Assembly (NCBI GenBank): GCA_902767395.1
Contig: CACXHI010000085.1
Location: 1-5,055, forward strand
Reading direction: 5' to 3'
Source: Oscillospiraceae bacterium
GTDB taxonomy: Bacteria > Bacillota > Clostridia > Oscillospirales > Oscillospiraceae
Length of the DNA stretch: 5,055 bases
Both the position numbers and the translations under genes were made by a program. The notes under the pieces were generated by a model. It was given only the letters and a program-made list of their open reading frames with translations, did no database searches and was not told where the DNA came from. Shown one piece after another: positions 1 through 5,035 of the stretch (the first letter of the stretch is position 1; the number at the start of each line of letters is the position of its first letter).

Positions 1-71
1 CGGAGGCGGGCCGCGCAGCTTGCGCCCCCGGCGACGCCGCCGATAATCACTGTTTTACGTTTCACGTTCAT
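1..71 (-). CDS. FAD/NAD(P)-dependent disulfide oxidoreductase, CoA-disulfide reductase/NADH oxidase type (N-terminal fragment)
   Basis: Only the first 23 codons plus two bases are in the window; the gene runs off the left edge. After a short basic N-terminus (MNVKRK), the protein reads TVIIGGVAGGASCAARL. This is the FAD-binding Rossmann beta-alpha-beta start, with the GGVAGGAS glycine motif typical of CoA-disulfide reductases, NADH oxidases and their rhodanese-domain fusions. These enzymes reduce CoA disulfide, polysulfide or oxygen with NAD(P)H in the cytoplasm. The redox-active cysteine of the family (near residue 43) would lie outside the window, so the exact activity cannot be decided. 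The start is supported by AAAGGAG at 77-83, five bases upstream of the ATG, and by a matching promoter at 144-172. The gene is transcribed divergently from the small ORF at 341. Family assignment is fairly sure; subfamily is not. Confidence 0.8.
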   Translation of the reverse strand, partial: MNVKRKTVIIGGVAGGASCAARL

Positions 72-143
72 CAGATCTCCTTTGTTTCCGTATTTTGAAT
101 CCTTGGGAGCTTCCTCGGGACCCTCCGTCGTCCCTTCGCCTCC

Positions 144-172
144 AGTATACACGATTTTGGACAGCGGTGCAA
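144..172 (-). promoter_or_regulatory. Sigma-A-type promoter for the left-edge oxidoreductase gene
   Basis: On the minus strand, TTGCAC (172-167) and TATACT (149-144) are separated by exactly 17 bases, close to the housekeeping consensus. Transcription should start near 137, giving a leader of about 65 nt before the ATG at 71. The leader begins with a possible small hairpin: GGGAC at 117-121 pairs with GTCCC at 130-134, with an 8-base loop. Confidence 0.75.
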
Positions 173-254
173 CAAGAGAAACCCGCTTCCCGCTTTTTGT
201 AGATTTTGACTAATTTCCTGCCTAAAAACTATTCACAATTCATAAGTAATTATA

Positions 255-282
255 CTCGGTATATACTTGACTTTTATACGAG
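255..282. promoter_or_regulatory. Imperfect dyad spanning the -35 of the small-ORF promoter, candidate operator
   Basis: CTCGGTATA (255-263) is mirrored by TATACGAG (275-282), with a single extra G (259) in the left arm. The dyad encloses the -35 hexamer at 267-272, where a bound repressor or activator would affect RNA polymerase. No known regulator motif was recognised. Short AT-rich dyads of this kind also arise by chance. Confidence 0.35.
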
Positions 283-295
283 CATGTGTTAAGAT
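267..295 (+). promoter_or_regulatory. Strong extended -10 sigma-A-type promoter for the small ORF
   Basis: TTGACT (267-272) and TAAGAT (290-295) are separated by 17 bases. The -10 is preceded by TGT, an extended -10 element. Transcription should start at about 301-303, giving a leader of roughly 40 nt before the ATG at 341. The surrounding 181-310 is visibly more AT-rich than the coding DNA. A palindrome (TGTGATCACA, 295-304) covers the expected start point. Confidence 0.75.
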
Positions 296-304
296 GTGAT
301 CACA
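295..304. promoter_or_regulatory. 10-bp perfect palindrome TGTGATCACA at the predicted transcription start
   Basis: The sequence is its own reverse complement. It begins at the last base of the -10 hexamer and covers the expected +1 site. The placement would suit an operator, but at 10 bp the symmetry could be accidental. It is not a CRP/FNR site, because those have spaced half-sites. Confidence 0.3.
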
Positions 305-325
305 AACAAACGAGAGGCTATTAGG

Positions 326-334
326 AAAGGAGGT
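326..334 (+). promoter_or_regulatory. Very strong Shine-Dalgarno for the small ORF
   Basis: AAAGGAGGT lies six bases before the ATG at 341 and gives a long uninterrupted match to the 16S rRNA 3' end. It is the main reason for calling the 31-codon frame a real gene. Confidence 0.75.
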
Positions 335-340
335 CTTGAC

Positions 341-436
341 ATGCGTGAATTCGTCGTCCTGATCGGTTCGCTTCTCTCTGTGCGCGACGTGCTTCGTCTT
401 CCCTACAACGTCAACGAGCAGTTCGTGACCCGCTGA
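341..436 (+). CDS. Small protein of 31 residues, function unknown
   Basis: An ATG frame of 31 codons ending in TGA; the protein starts MREFVVLIGS and ends NEQFVTR. Everything around it looks like a gene: an extended -10 promoter at 267-295, a full-length Shine-Dalgarno at 326-334 and a probable terminator at 467-509. Residues 4-14 are hydrophobic (FVVLIGSLLSV), but too short for a convincing membrane span. The rest is mixed, with four arginines and three acidic residues overall. Codons favour C or G at the third position, as in the flanking genes. There are no runs of one amino acid of the kind seen in attenuation leaders. I do not recognise a family. A very loose resemblance to the first strand and helix of short HPr-like proteins is noted but not trusted. 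Possibilities are a stand-alone small protein, a leader peptide or a truncated remnant. Translation is likely; function is unknown. Confidence 0.6.
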   Translation: MREFVVLIGSLLSVRDVLRLPYNVNEQFVTR

Positions 437-466
437 GCAGATTTCTGCCGATCTCTCCCGCACATG

Positions 467-509
467 AAACGACCGCGAAAGCCGATTGGCTCCGCATGGC
501 CGTTTTTTT
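467..509 (+). terminator. Probable intrinsic terminator of the small-ORF transcript
   Basis: An imperfect GC-rich hairpin runs from AAACGACC (467-474) to GGCCGTTT (498-505), with mismatches and an inner GCC/GGC stem (481-490). It is followed by an uninterrupted run of seven T (503-509). It ends just before the promoter of the leucine-rich-repeat gene, so it separates the two plus-strand units. The stem has internal mismatches, so strength is uncertain. Confidence 0.6.
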
Positions 510-513
510 GTGC

Positions 514-542
514 TTTACAAGGGCTTATCGATCGCTTATAAT
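514..542 (+). promoter_or_regulatory. Consensus sigma-A-type promoter for the leucine-rich-repeat gene
   Basis: TTTACA (514-519) and a perfect TATAAT (537-542) are separated by 17 bases. The predicted start point near 549 leaves a short leader of about 25 nt. The promoter lies downstream of the possible ATG at 496, so the longer reading of the gene would not be on this transcript. Confidence 0.8.
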
Positions 543-561
543 AGAGGAAAATCTCGATCAC

Positions 562-567
562 AGGAGG
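562..567 (+). promoter_or_regulatory. Shine-Dalgarno that fixes the start of the leucine-rich-repeat gene
   Basis: AGGAGG sits six bases before the ATG at 574. The alternative in-frame ATG at 496 lies inside the terminator region and has no purine-rich site before it. Confidence 0.8.
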
Positions 568-573
568 CAAACA

Positions 574-1089
574 ATGCAGGAGCTGAAATACAAGCAGGTG
601 GACGACGGGACCTTTTGCGTCTCGGGCTATGAGGGCGATGAACCCGTCGTTGAGATTCCGGCAGCGCTGGACGGCGTGCCGGTTACGATCGTAGCCGACG
701 GCGTCTTTCAGGGGCACGCCGAGATCACAGAGGTCCGTCTGCCCGATGGGATCACCGATCTCGGGGAATTCGTTTTCGACGGCTGCGAGAATCTGCGCCG
801 GTTGGCGCTGCCCGCCAAGCTGGAGCGGCTCTGGGGCTGCACCTTCGTCCGCTGTGGACTGGAGGAAATCCAGCTTCCCGACGCCGTGCGCTCCATTCCA
901 CCCTACTGCTTCAAGGATTGTAAGTCCTTAAAACGGGTGGTCGGCGGCGCGGGACTTCGGAGCGTTCATGCGTGGGCCTTCGGCGGCTGCGATCAGCTCT
1001 CCGCGCTGGACTGCGGGCCGAAGGTGCAGATCCATCCGATGGCCTTCTCCAAACGAGAGACGCCTGCGGCCGAGACCGCAAACGAATAA
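574..1089 (+). CDS. Small leucine-rich-repeat protein, BspA/TpLRR (LRR_5) type
   Basis: The protein has 171 residues. After an N-terminal strand region (1-25, MQELKYKQVDDGTFCVSGY) come about five repeats of roughly 23 residues, near 27-49, 51-71, 74-93, 95-117 and 119-140, with a partial one at 142-158. The pattern is a hydrophobic strand plus LP, then an aromatic, FxxC or FxGC, then L. Examples are EVRLPDGI..FVFDGCENL, EIQLPDAV..YCFKDCKSL and VHAWAFGGCDQL. This is the BspA-like repeat common in gut Firmicutes and Treponema, where it serves protein-protein contact. There is no signal peptide, transmembrane segment, sortase motif or attached catalytic domain, so it should be cytoplasmic; the C-terminal tail (KRETPAAETANE) is polar. 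It has its own promoter and ribosome site and converges on lpdA. The fold is well supported; the partner and role are unknown. Confidence 0.85.
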   Translation: MQELKYKQVDDGTFCVSGYEGDEPVVEIPAALDGVPVTIVADGVFQGHAEITEVRLPDGITDLGEFVFDGCENLRRLALPAKLERLWGCTFVRCGLEEIQLPDAVRSIPPYCFKDCKSLKRVVGGAGLRSVHAWAFGGCDQLSALDCGPKVQIHPMAFSKRETPAAETANE

Positions 1090-1100
1090 GAAAGAAACCG

Positions 1101-1139
1101 TCCGCCCGGTGGAAGATCGACGATCTTCCACCGGGCGGA
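1101..1139. terminator. Perfect 19-bp-arm hairpin, shared terminator of lpdA and the convergent repeat-protein gene
   Basis: TCCGCCCGGTGGAAGATCG (1101-1119) is followed by one base and then its exact reverse complement (1121-1139). It begins 11 bases after the leucine-rich-repeat stop and lies 19 bases beyond the lpdA stop. On the minus strand it is followed by a T-rich tail (GGTTTCTTTCTT, 1098-1087), so it fits best as the terminator of the glycine cleavage operon. On the plus strand the tail is TGATTCTT, weaker but usable. The A-rich 5' flank (AAGAA) can also pair with the 3' TTCTT, a usual sign of bidirectional terminators. Confidence 0.85.
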
Positions 1140-1158
1140 TGATTCTTGCGGGATCAAA

Positions 1159-2538
1159 TCAGGCTTCCAGCTTCTTTGCAAGCTCCTCCAGCGCAGCGCC
1201 GAGGGCTTCCTCAAAGGTGGGATGGGGACGGATGGACTTCAGCATGTCCTTGACCGTGAGACCGTTGGCCATAGCGACGGTGAGCTGGGAGATCATATCG
1301 GTGGCGCGCTCGCACATAAAGGCAGCGCCGATCAGCTTGCCGGTCTCGGCATTGGCGACGAGCTTCATAAAGCCGCGCTCGCCCTCGAGGATCATGGTAC
1401 GACCGTTGGCCGACATCAGGCCCTTGGCAGTCTTGACAGGAATGCCCTTGTCCTTGGCTTCAGCCTCGGTGATGCCGACGGTGGCGATTTCCGGACGGGT
1501 ATAGACGCAGCCGGGAATCAAGCTCAGCTCCTGACCGGGGGTATGACCCGCAATCTCATCTACGCAGGCAAGGCCCTGCGCCGTGGCAACGTGGGCAAGC
1601 TGCACGGGGGAGGAAACGTCACCGATGGCATAGACGCCGGGAATGGAGGTGCGGAAGTGCTCGTCCACATGCAGACGGCGGCGGTCATAGGCCACCTCCA
1701 GACCCTCGGCAAAGAGATCCTTGCTGTAGGGGGAGCGGCCAATGGCACACAGGACGGCCTCGGCTTCCACCGCGCCGGGCTTGCCCTTCTGCTCGAAGCG
1801 GACGGTCAGGCCGTTCTCGCTCTTCTCCACACCCTGCACCATGGCGCCGGTCTGGATGGAAACGCCCCGCTTTTTCAGCAGCATGGCGAGGTTCTGGCCC
1901 AGCTCCTTGTCCATATTGGGCAGCAGGCGGTCAAGACCTTCGACAATAGTCACGGGGCAGCCGAGGTCGGCATAGAAGGTGGCAAGCTCCACGCCGATGA
2001 CGCCGCCGCCGATGATAATCAGGCTCTTATAGAGGGTTTCCGCGCCGTCGAGCAGCTCGTCGGAGGTCATTGCCAGCTCCAAGCCGGGAATCGGGGGACG
2101 GGCGGGCACAGAGCCGGTGGCGGCAAGGATATTGGCGCACGCATATTCCTCGCTGCCCTCGGCGTTGGTCACGCGGACCTTGCCGGTACCGAGAATCGTG
2201 CCGGTGCCGCGCAGAACGTCCACCTTCGCGGACTTGAGCAGGGACTCCACGCCGCCGCGCAGCTTCTCCACCACGGTCTGCTTCCGGGCGAAGATGGCGG
2301 GCAGGTTGAAGCCCACGTTCTCGGTGTGAATGCCAAAGGTCTCGGCCTCTTGGGCCTCGTGGTAGATCTCGGCGGAGTGCAGCAGGGTCTTGGTGGGAAT
2401 GCAGCCCCGGTTCAGGCAGGTGCCGCCCACGTCGCGGCGCTCGACAAGCGCGGTTTTCAGGCCCAGCTTGGCGGCGTGCAGGGCAGCCTCATAGCCGCCG
2501 GGACCCGCGCCGATCACGATCAGATCATAGTTGTTCAT
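1159..2538 (-). CDS. lpdA: Dihydrolipoyl dehydrogenase (E3/L-protein)
   Basis: A cytoplasmic flavoenzyme of 459 residues that reoxidises dihydrolipoyl groups with NAD+; here it would be the L-protein of the glycine cleavage system. Visible landmarks, in order: FAD Rossmann motif GAGPGG (10-15); redox disulfide in GGTCLNRGCIPTK with Cys41 and Cys46; ATG motif (140-142); NAD-binding GGGVIG (177-182) followed by GxE; second FAD contact YAIGD (303-307); C-terminal dimerisation domain with HPTFEE, giving the catalytic His439 and Glu444. Length is normal for the stand-alone enzyme and there is no N-terminal lipoyl domain. AAGGAG at 2547-2552 lies eight bases before the ATG, fixing the start. It follows lplA after 32 bases in the same direction and is last in the operon, ending at the hairpin 1101-1139. 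All catalytic residues are present. The same E3 could also serve 2-oxoacid dehydrogenases, but its context points to glycine cleavage. Confidence 0.96.
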   Translation of the reverse strand: MNNYDLIVIGAGPGGYEAALHAAKLGLKTALVERRDVGGTCLNRGCIPTKTLLHSAEIYHEAQEAETFGIHTENVGFNLPAIFARKQTVVEKLRGGVESLLKSAKVDVLRGTGTILGTGKVRVTNAEGSEEYACANILAATGSVPARPPIPGLELAMTSDELLDGAETLYKSLIIIGGGVIGVELATFYADLGCPVTIVEGLDRLLPNMDKELGQNLAMLLKKRGVSIQTGAMVQGVEKSENGLTVRFEQKGKPGAVEAEAVLCAIGRSPYSKDLFAEGLEVAYDRRRLHVDEHFRTSIPGVYAIGDVSSPVQLAHVATAQGLACVDEIAGHTPGQELSLIPGCVYTRPEIATVGITEAEAKDKGIPVKTAKGLMSANGRTMILEGERGFMKLVANAETGKLIGAAFMCERATDMISQLTVAMANGLTVKDMLKSIRPHPTFEEALGAALEELAKKLEA

Positions 2539-2570
2539 AGGATTATCTCCTTCTATTATCGTGCAAAGAC

Positions 2571-3641
2571 TTAAAGAATTGTTTCAAAGAGGGGAAGCAA
2601 ATCTGCTTTTCGGTCCGCGTCCAGCTTCGTCGCGTCAATTGCAACCCGAAGCGCCTCCCGGCGGAGGGGGCAGTTCAACAAAGCGGCCTCCAGCTGAGGG
2701 GCAAGGGCATCTTCCATCGCGTCGGTGTAGACCTTGGCGGCGCAAATCACACCCTCACTGACATTCAACTGGATCTCGACGCCGCCCCATGGGAACCGCT
2801 CCTCTACCGATGCGGTAAAGGGGAGCTTCTGGCCGTAGAGCCATTCGTCGGAGCGGTATTTCTCGGTCAGCACACGGAGATCCAGCTCGTCCACGTTCAG
2901 CGGAAGAACGTGGGTCGGGGGGACGGATTCTTCGCTGTGCTCAGAATGACAGACTTGGAGGTTTGCGCGCGTCGGCGGACAAGCAATGCCTGTCCCTGCA
3001 TTCGGTTCCGAACCGTAGACCTCCGCCAACGCGGAGATCAGGGCGTCAGACAGGCGCTCAATGGTCAAATCCGGGACAAACTCGCGGAGATTCACCACGC
3101 GGGAGCGCACGGAGTCCACACCCTTTGCCGCCAGCTTGGCCTTGGAGGGGCTGAGATAGCGCTGCACTCTCTCCATATCCACGTCCACCATCAGGGTGCC
3201 GTGGTGATATGCCTTCCCGGCGTGGGAATAGAAGGCGTTGCCGGAAAACTTCCGGCCATCGGCCAGCAGATCATTTCTGCCGGAACGCTGGGCAGGAATC
3301 CCGAGGCTCCGGCAGGCACGCTCCAAAACCGTCAACTGCCGGGGCAGATCATAGTCCCCGGCAGGCATGAGAAATGTAAAGTTCAGATTCCCGAGGTCAT
3401 GGAAAACAGCGCCGCCGCCGGAAAGGCGGCGGGCCAGATGGCCGCCCTCCTCGCTGAGGAGGGCGGTTCTGCATTCTTTCCATGGGTTTTGATTCTTTCC
3501 AATGACCACGGTACGCTCATTCTGCCAGAGGTAGAGGATCAGCTCCCCCTCCCCGACACGGTCGAGAAGCGCCTCCTCCAATGCGAGGTTGGCATAGGGA
3601 TCGAAGCCGGTGCTCCGGCAGACCAGCAGCCGTTTGATCAT
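2571..3641 (-). CDS. lplA: Lipoate-protein ligase with an in-frame repeat insertion
   Basis: The protein has 356 residues and would use ATP and free lipoate to make lipoyl-AMP and lipoylate the GcvH lysine. The catalytic domain (about 1-214) shows NLALEEALL (18-26), RRLSGGGAVFHD (71-82), NLNFTF, and GRNDLLADGRKFSGNA (121-136), where Lys131 is the expected lipoyl-AMP-contacting lysine, then HHGTLM (146-151). The C-terminal accessory domain (about 265-356) contains ERFPWGGVEIQLNV and resembles that of the E. coli two-domain LplA. Between them, residues about 215-246 (AGTGIACPP... to ...PPTHVL) have no counterpart in the family and include CHSEHSEES, the translation of a dispersed repeat. This explains a length somewhat above the usual 330-340. 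The frame is intact and all catalytic motifs are present, so activity is plausible. The start ATG overlaps the gcvPB stop (ATGA) and has only a weak, very close GAAGG, suggesting translational coupling. Being in this operon implies lipoate scavenging dedicated to GcvH. Confidence 0.93.
   Translation of the reverse strand: MIKRLLVCRSTGFDPYANLALEEALLDRVGEGELILYLWQNERTVVIGKNQNPWKECRTALLSEEGGHLARRLSGGGAVFHDLGNLNFTFLMPAGDYDLPRQLTVLERACRSLGIPAQRSGRNDLLADGRKFSGNAFYSHAGKAYHHGTLMVDVDMERVQRYLSPSKAKLAAKGVDSVRSRVVNLREFVPDLTIERLSDALISALAEVYGSEPNAGTGIACPPTRANLQVCHSEHSEESVPPTHVLPLNVDELDLRVLTEKYRSDEWLYGQKLPFTASVEERFPWGGVEIQLNVSEGVICAAKVYTDAMEDALAPQLEAALLNCPLRREALRVAIDATKLDADRKADLLPLFETIL
2904..2999. repeat. 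Dispersed palindromic repeat inserted in frame within lplA
   Basis: The core at 2925-2951 reads, on the plus strand, GGATTCTTCGCTGTGCTCAG followed by AATGACA. It closely matches the widespread bacterial repeat usually seen as GATTCTTCGCTTCGCTCAG followed by AATGACA, recalled from general knowledge and not searched here. ATTCT (2927-2931) pairs with AGAAT (2943-2947), with a GC/GC inner pair around TGT. A second small hairpin (GGACA 2977-2981 with TGTCC 2991-2995) lies within the same extra segment. The outer limits are estimated from where the LplA protein stops matching its family, so they are accurate only to several codons. No clear target duplication is visible. Confidence 0.7.
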
Positions 3642-5035
3642 GCCTTCACCCAGCGGACGACAGGGTTCCGCGCCGCACCGACTTCGTCGGGACGACCGAT
3701 CTGCGCATGATGGGGAGCATTGTGCATATACTCGGGATCCTTGTGAGCCAGATCGAAGAGCTTGCGGAAGATTTCCGCAGCCTCGTCGAGGGTTTCACGG
3801 CTCTCGGTCTCGGTGGGCTCCAGCATCAGGGCCTCATGGACGATGAGGGGGAAGTACATTGTGGGCGGGTGCATCCCGTTGTCGATGAGAGTCTTGGCAA
3901 CGTCCAGCGCGGAAACGCCGGTTTCCTTCTTGAACTCGGACAGATCCAGCACGAACTCATGCATACAGACCCGGTCGAAGGCGGGGGTAAAGGTGCCCTT
4001 GATCTTCTCCATCAGGTAGTTGGCATTGAGGACGGCGTTGGTGGAAGCCTCGGGAATGCCCTCCTTGCCGAGGGTCATCAGGTAGGCCAGAGCCCGGACG
4101 ACAACCAGGAAGTTGCCGGCGAAGCCGCGAACCTGAATGCTGCCCTCGCCTTCCATCAGGGCGGACTTGGGCAGGAACTTCCGGAGGAATTCCTTGCAGC
4201 CGACAGCGCCTGCGCCGGGGCCGCCGCCGCCGTGCGGGGTGGCAAAGGTCTTGTGCAGGTTCATGTGGATGCAATCGAAGCCCATATCGCCGGGCCGGAC
4301 ATGACCCATCACGGCGTTGAGGTTGGCGCCGTCGTAGTAGCACAGACCGCCGCACTCATGTACGAGACGGGTAATCTCAAGAATGTTCTTATCGAAGATG
4401 CCCACAGTGTTGGGGTTGGTCAGCATCAGGCCGGCAATGTCGGGGCCAAGCACGGCCTTGAGCGCATCGAGATCGACGCAGCCGTCGGGGGCGGAGGCCA
4501 CGTTCACCACGTCATAGCCGCACATGGCGGCGGTGGCGGGGTTGGTGCCGTGGGCGGAGTCGGGAACGATGATCTTGGTGCGAGCCTTGTCGCCGCGGGA
4601 TTCATGGTACTGCTTAATCAGCAGGACACCGGTGAATTCGCCGTGCGCGCCTGCGGCGGGCTGGAAGGTCATGCCGTCCATACCGGAAATCTCACACAGA
4701 TACTTGGCAGCCAGCTCCAGAACCTCGCGGCAGCCCTCGACGGATGCGGCGGGTGCCAGAGGATGAACGTTGGTAAAGCCGGGCAGCGCAGCCATTTCCT
4801 CGTCGATGCGGGGATTGTACTTCATGGTGCAGGAGCCCAGAGGATAGAAGCCGCAGTTGACGCCGTGGACGCGCTGGCAGAGCTGGGTGTAGTGACGGGA
4901 AACGTCGTTCTCGCACAGCTCGGGCAGATCCAGAGGCTCCTGACGGGTCTGGCTCAGCGTATAAGCAGGAACGTCGCAGGCGGGCAGAAGGCTGCTGTGA
5001 CGACCGGGAACGCTCTTCTCAAAAATCAGCTTCAT
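3638..5035 (-). CDS. gcvPB: Glycine dehydrogenase (decarboxylating) subunit 2
   Basis: A PLP-bearing subunit of 465 residues from the split P-protein, which with GcvPA decarboxylates glycine and transfers aminomethyl to the lipoyl arm of GcvH. Landmarks: YPLGSCTMKYNP (64-75), the substrate-entry motif; FQPAAGAHGEFTG (124-136); DSAHGTNPATAAM (159-171); TNPNTVGIF (206-214); YDGANLNAVMG (234-244), with the aspartate that contacts the PLP ring; NLHKTFATPHGGGGPG (259-274), with Lys262 as the Schiff-base lysine; and the C-terminal PHHAQIGRPDEVGAARNPVVRW. The length is normal for this subunit, well below the one-chain P-protein of about 950 residues. The start is set by AAGGAGGTG (5044-5052), eight bases upstream, lying within the last codons of gcvPA. 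Its ATG overlaps the gcvPA stop, and its TGA overlaps the lplA ATG. No key residue is missing. Confidence 0.97.
   Translation of the reverse strand: MKLIFEKSVPGRHSSLLPACDVPAYTLSQTRQEPLDLPELCENDVSRHYTQLCQRVHGVNCGFYPLGSCTMKYNPRIDEEMAALPGFTNVHPLAPAASVEGCREVLELAAKYLCEISGMDGMTFQPAAGAHGEFTGVLLIKQYHESRGDKARTKIIVPDSAHGTNPATAAMCGYDVVNVASAPDGCVDLDALKAVLGPDIAGLMLTNPNTVGIFDKNILEITRLVHECGGLCYYDGANLNAVMGHVRPGDMGFDCIHMNLHKTFATPHGGGGPGAGAVGCKEFLRKFLPKSALMEGEGSIQVRGFAGNFLVVVRALAYLMTLGKEGIPEASTNAVLNANYLMEKIKGTFTPAFDRVCMHEFVLDLSEFKKETGVSALDVAKTLIDNGMHPPTMYFPLIVHEALMLEPTETESRETLDEAAEIFRKLFDLAHKDPEYMHNAPHHAQIGRPDEVGAARNPVVRWVKA

Noticed and set aside
206..235. Second possible plus-strand promoter (TTGACT at 206-211, TATTCA at 230-235)
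   Set aside because: The -10 is poor and the spacing is 18; the promoter at 267-295 is much better and closer to the small ORF.
295..304. CRP/FNR-type binding site
   Set aside because: TGTGA and TCACA are directly abutted with no 6-base spacer, so it does not fit CRP geometry.
233..463. 76-codon minus-strand frame over the small ORF and its promoter
   Set aside because: No ribosome site at its start, it ends in AT-rich promoter DNA, and the plus strand has far better expression signals.
496..573. 26-codon N-terminal extension of the leucine-rich-repeat protein from the ATG at 496
   Set aside because: That ATG lies in the upstream terminator hairpin and before the TTTACA/TATAAT promoter, with no Shine-Dalgarno. 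AGGAGG at 562-567 sets the start at 574.
968..1504. 178-codon plus-strand frame running from the repeat-protein gene through the terminator into lpdA
   Set aside because: It crosses a 19-bp perfect hairpin and two real genes, and its composition is arbitrary and Ser/Arg/Pro-rich.
1222..2574. 450-codon open frame on the plus strand opposite lpdA
   Set aside because: It is the antisense of a gene with every dihydrolipoyl dehydrogenase motif. Its low-complexity Gly/His/Ala/Leu composition is what a GC-rich codon pattern gives in reverse, and it has no convincing Shine-Dalgarno.
2571..3641. lplA as a pseudogene because of the insertion
   Set aside because: The frame is uninterrupted, the extra segment is a multiple of three, and all catalytic motifs and the C-terminal domain are intact.
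2910..3710. 266-codon open frame on the plus strand opposite lplA
   Set aside because: Mirror frame of a well-supported gene; no recognisable domain, no promoter or ribosome site, and it runs across the lplA/gcvPB junction.
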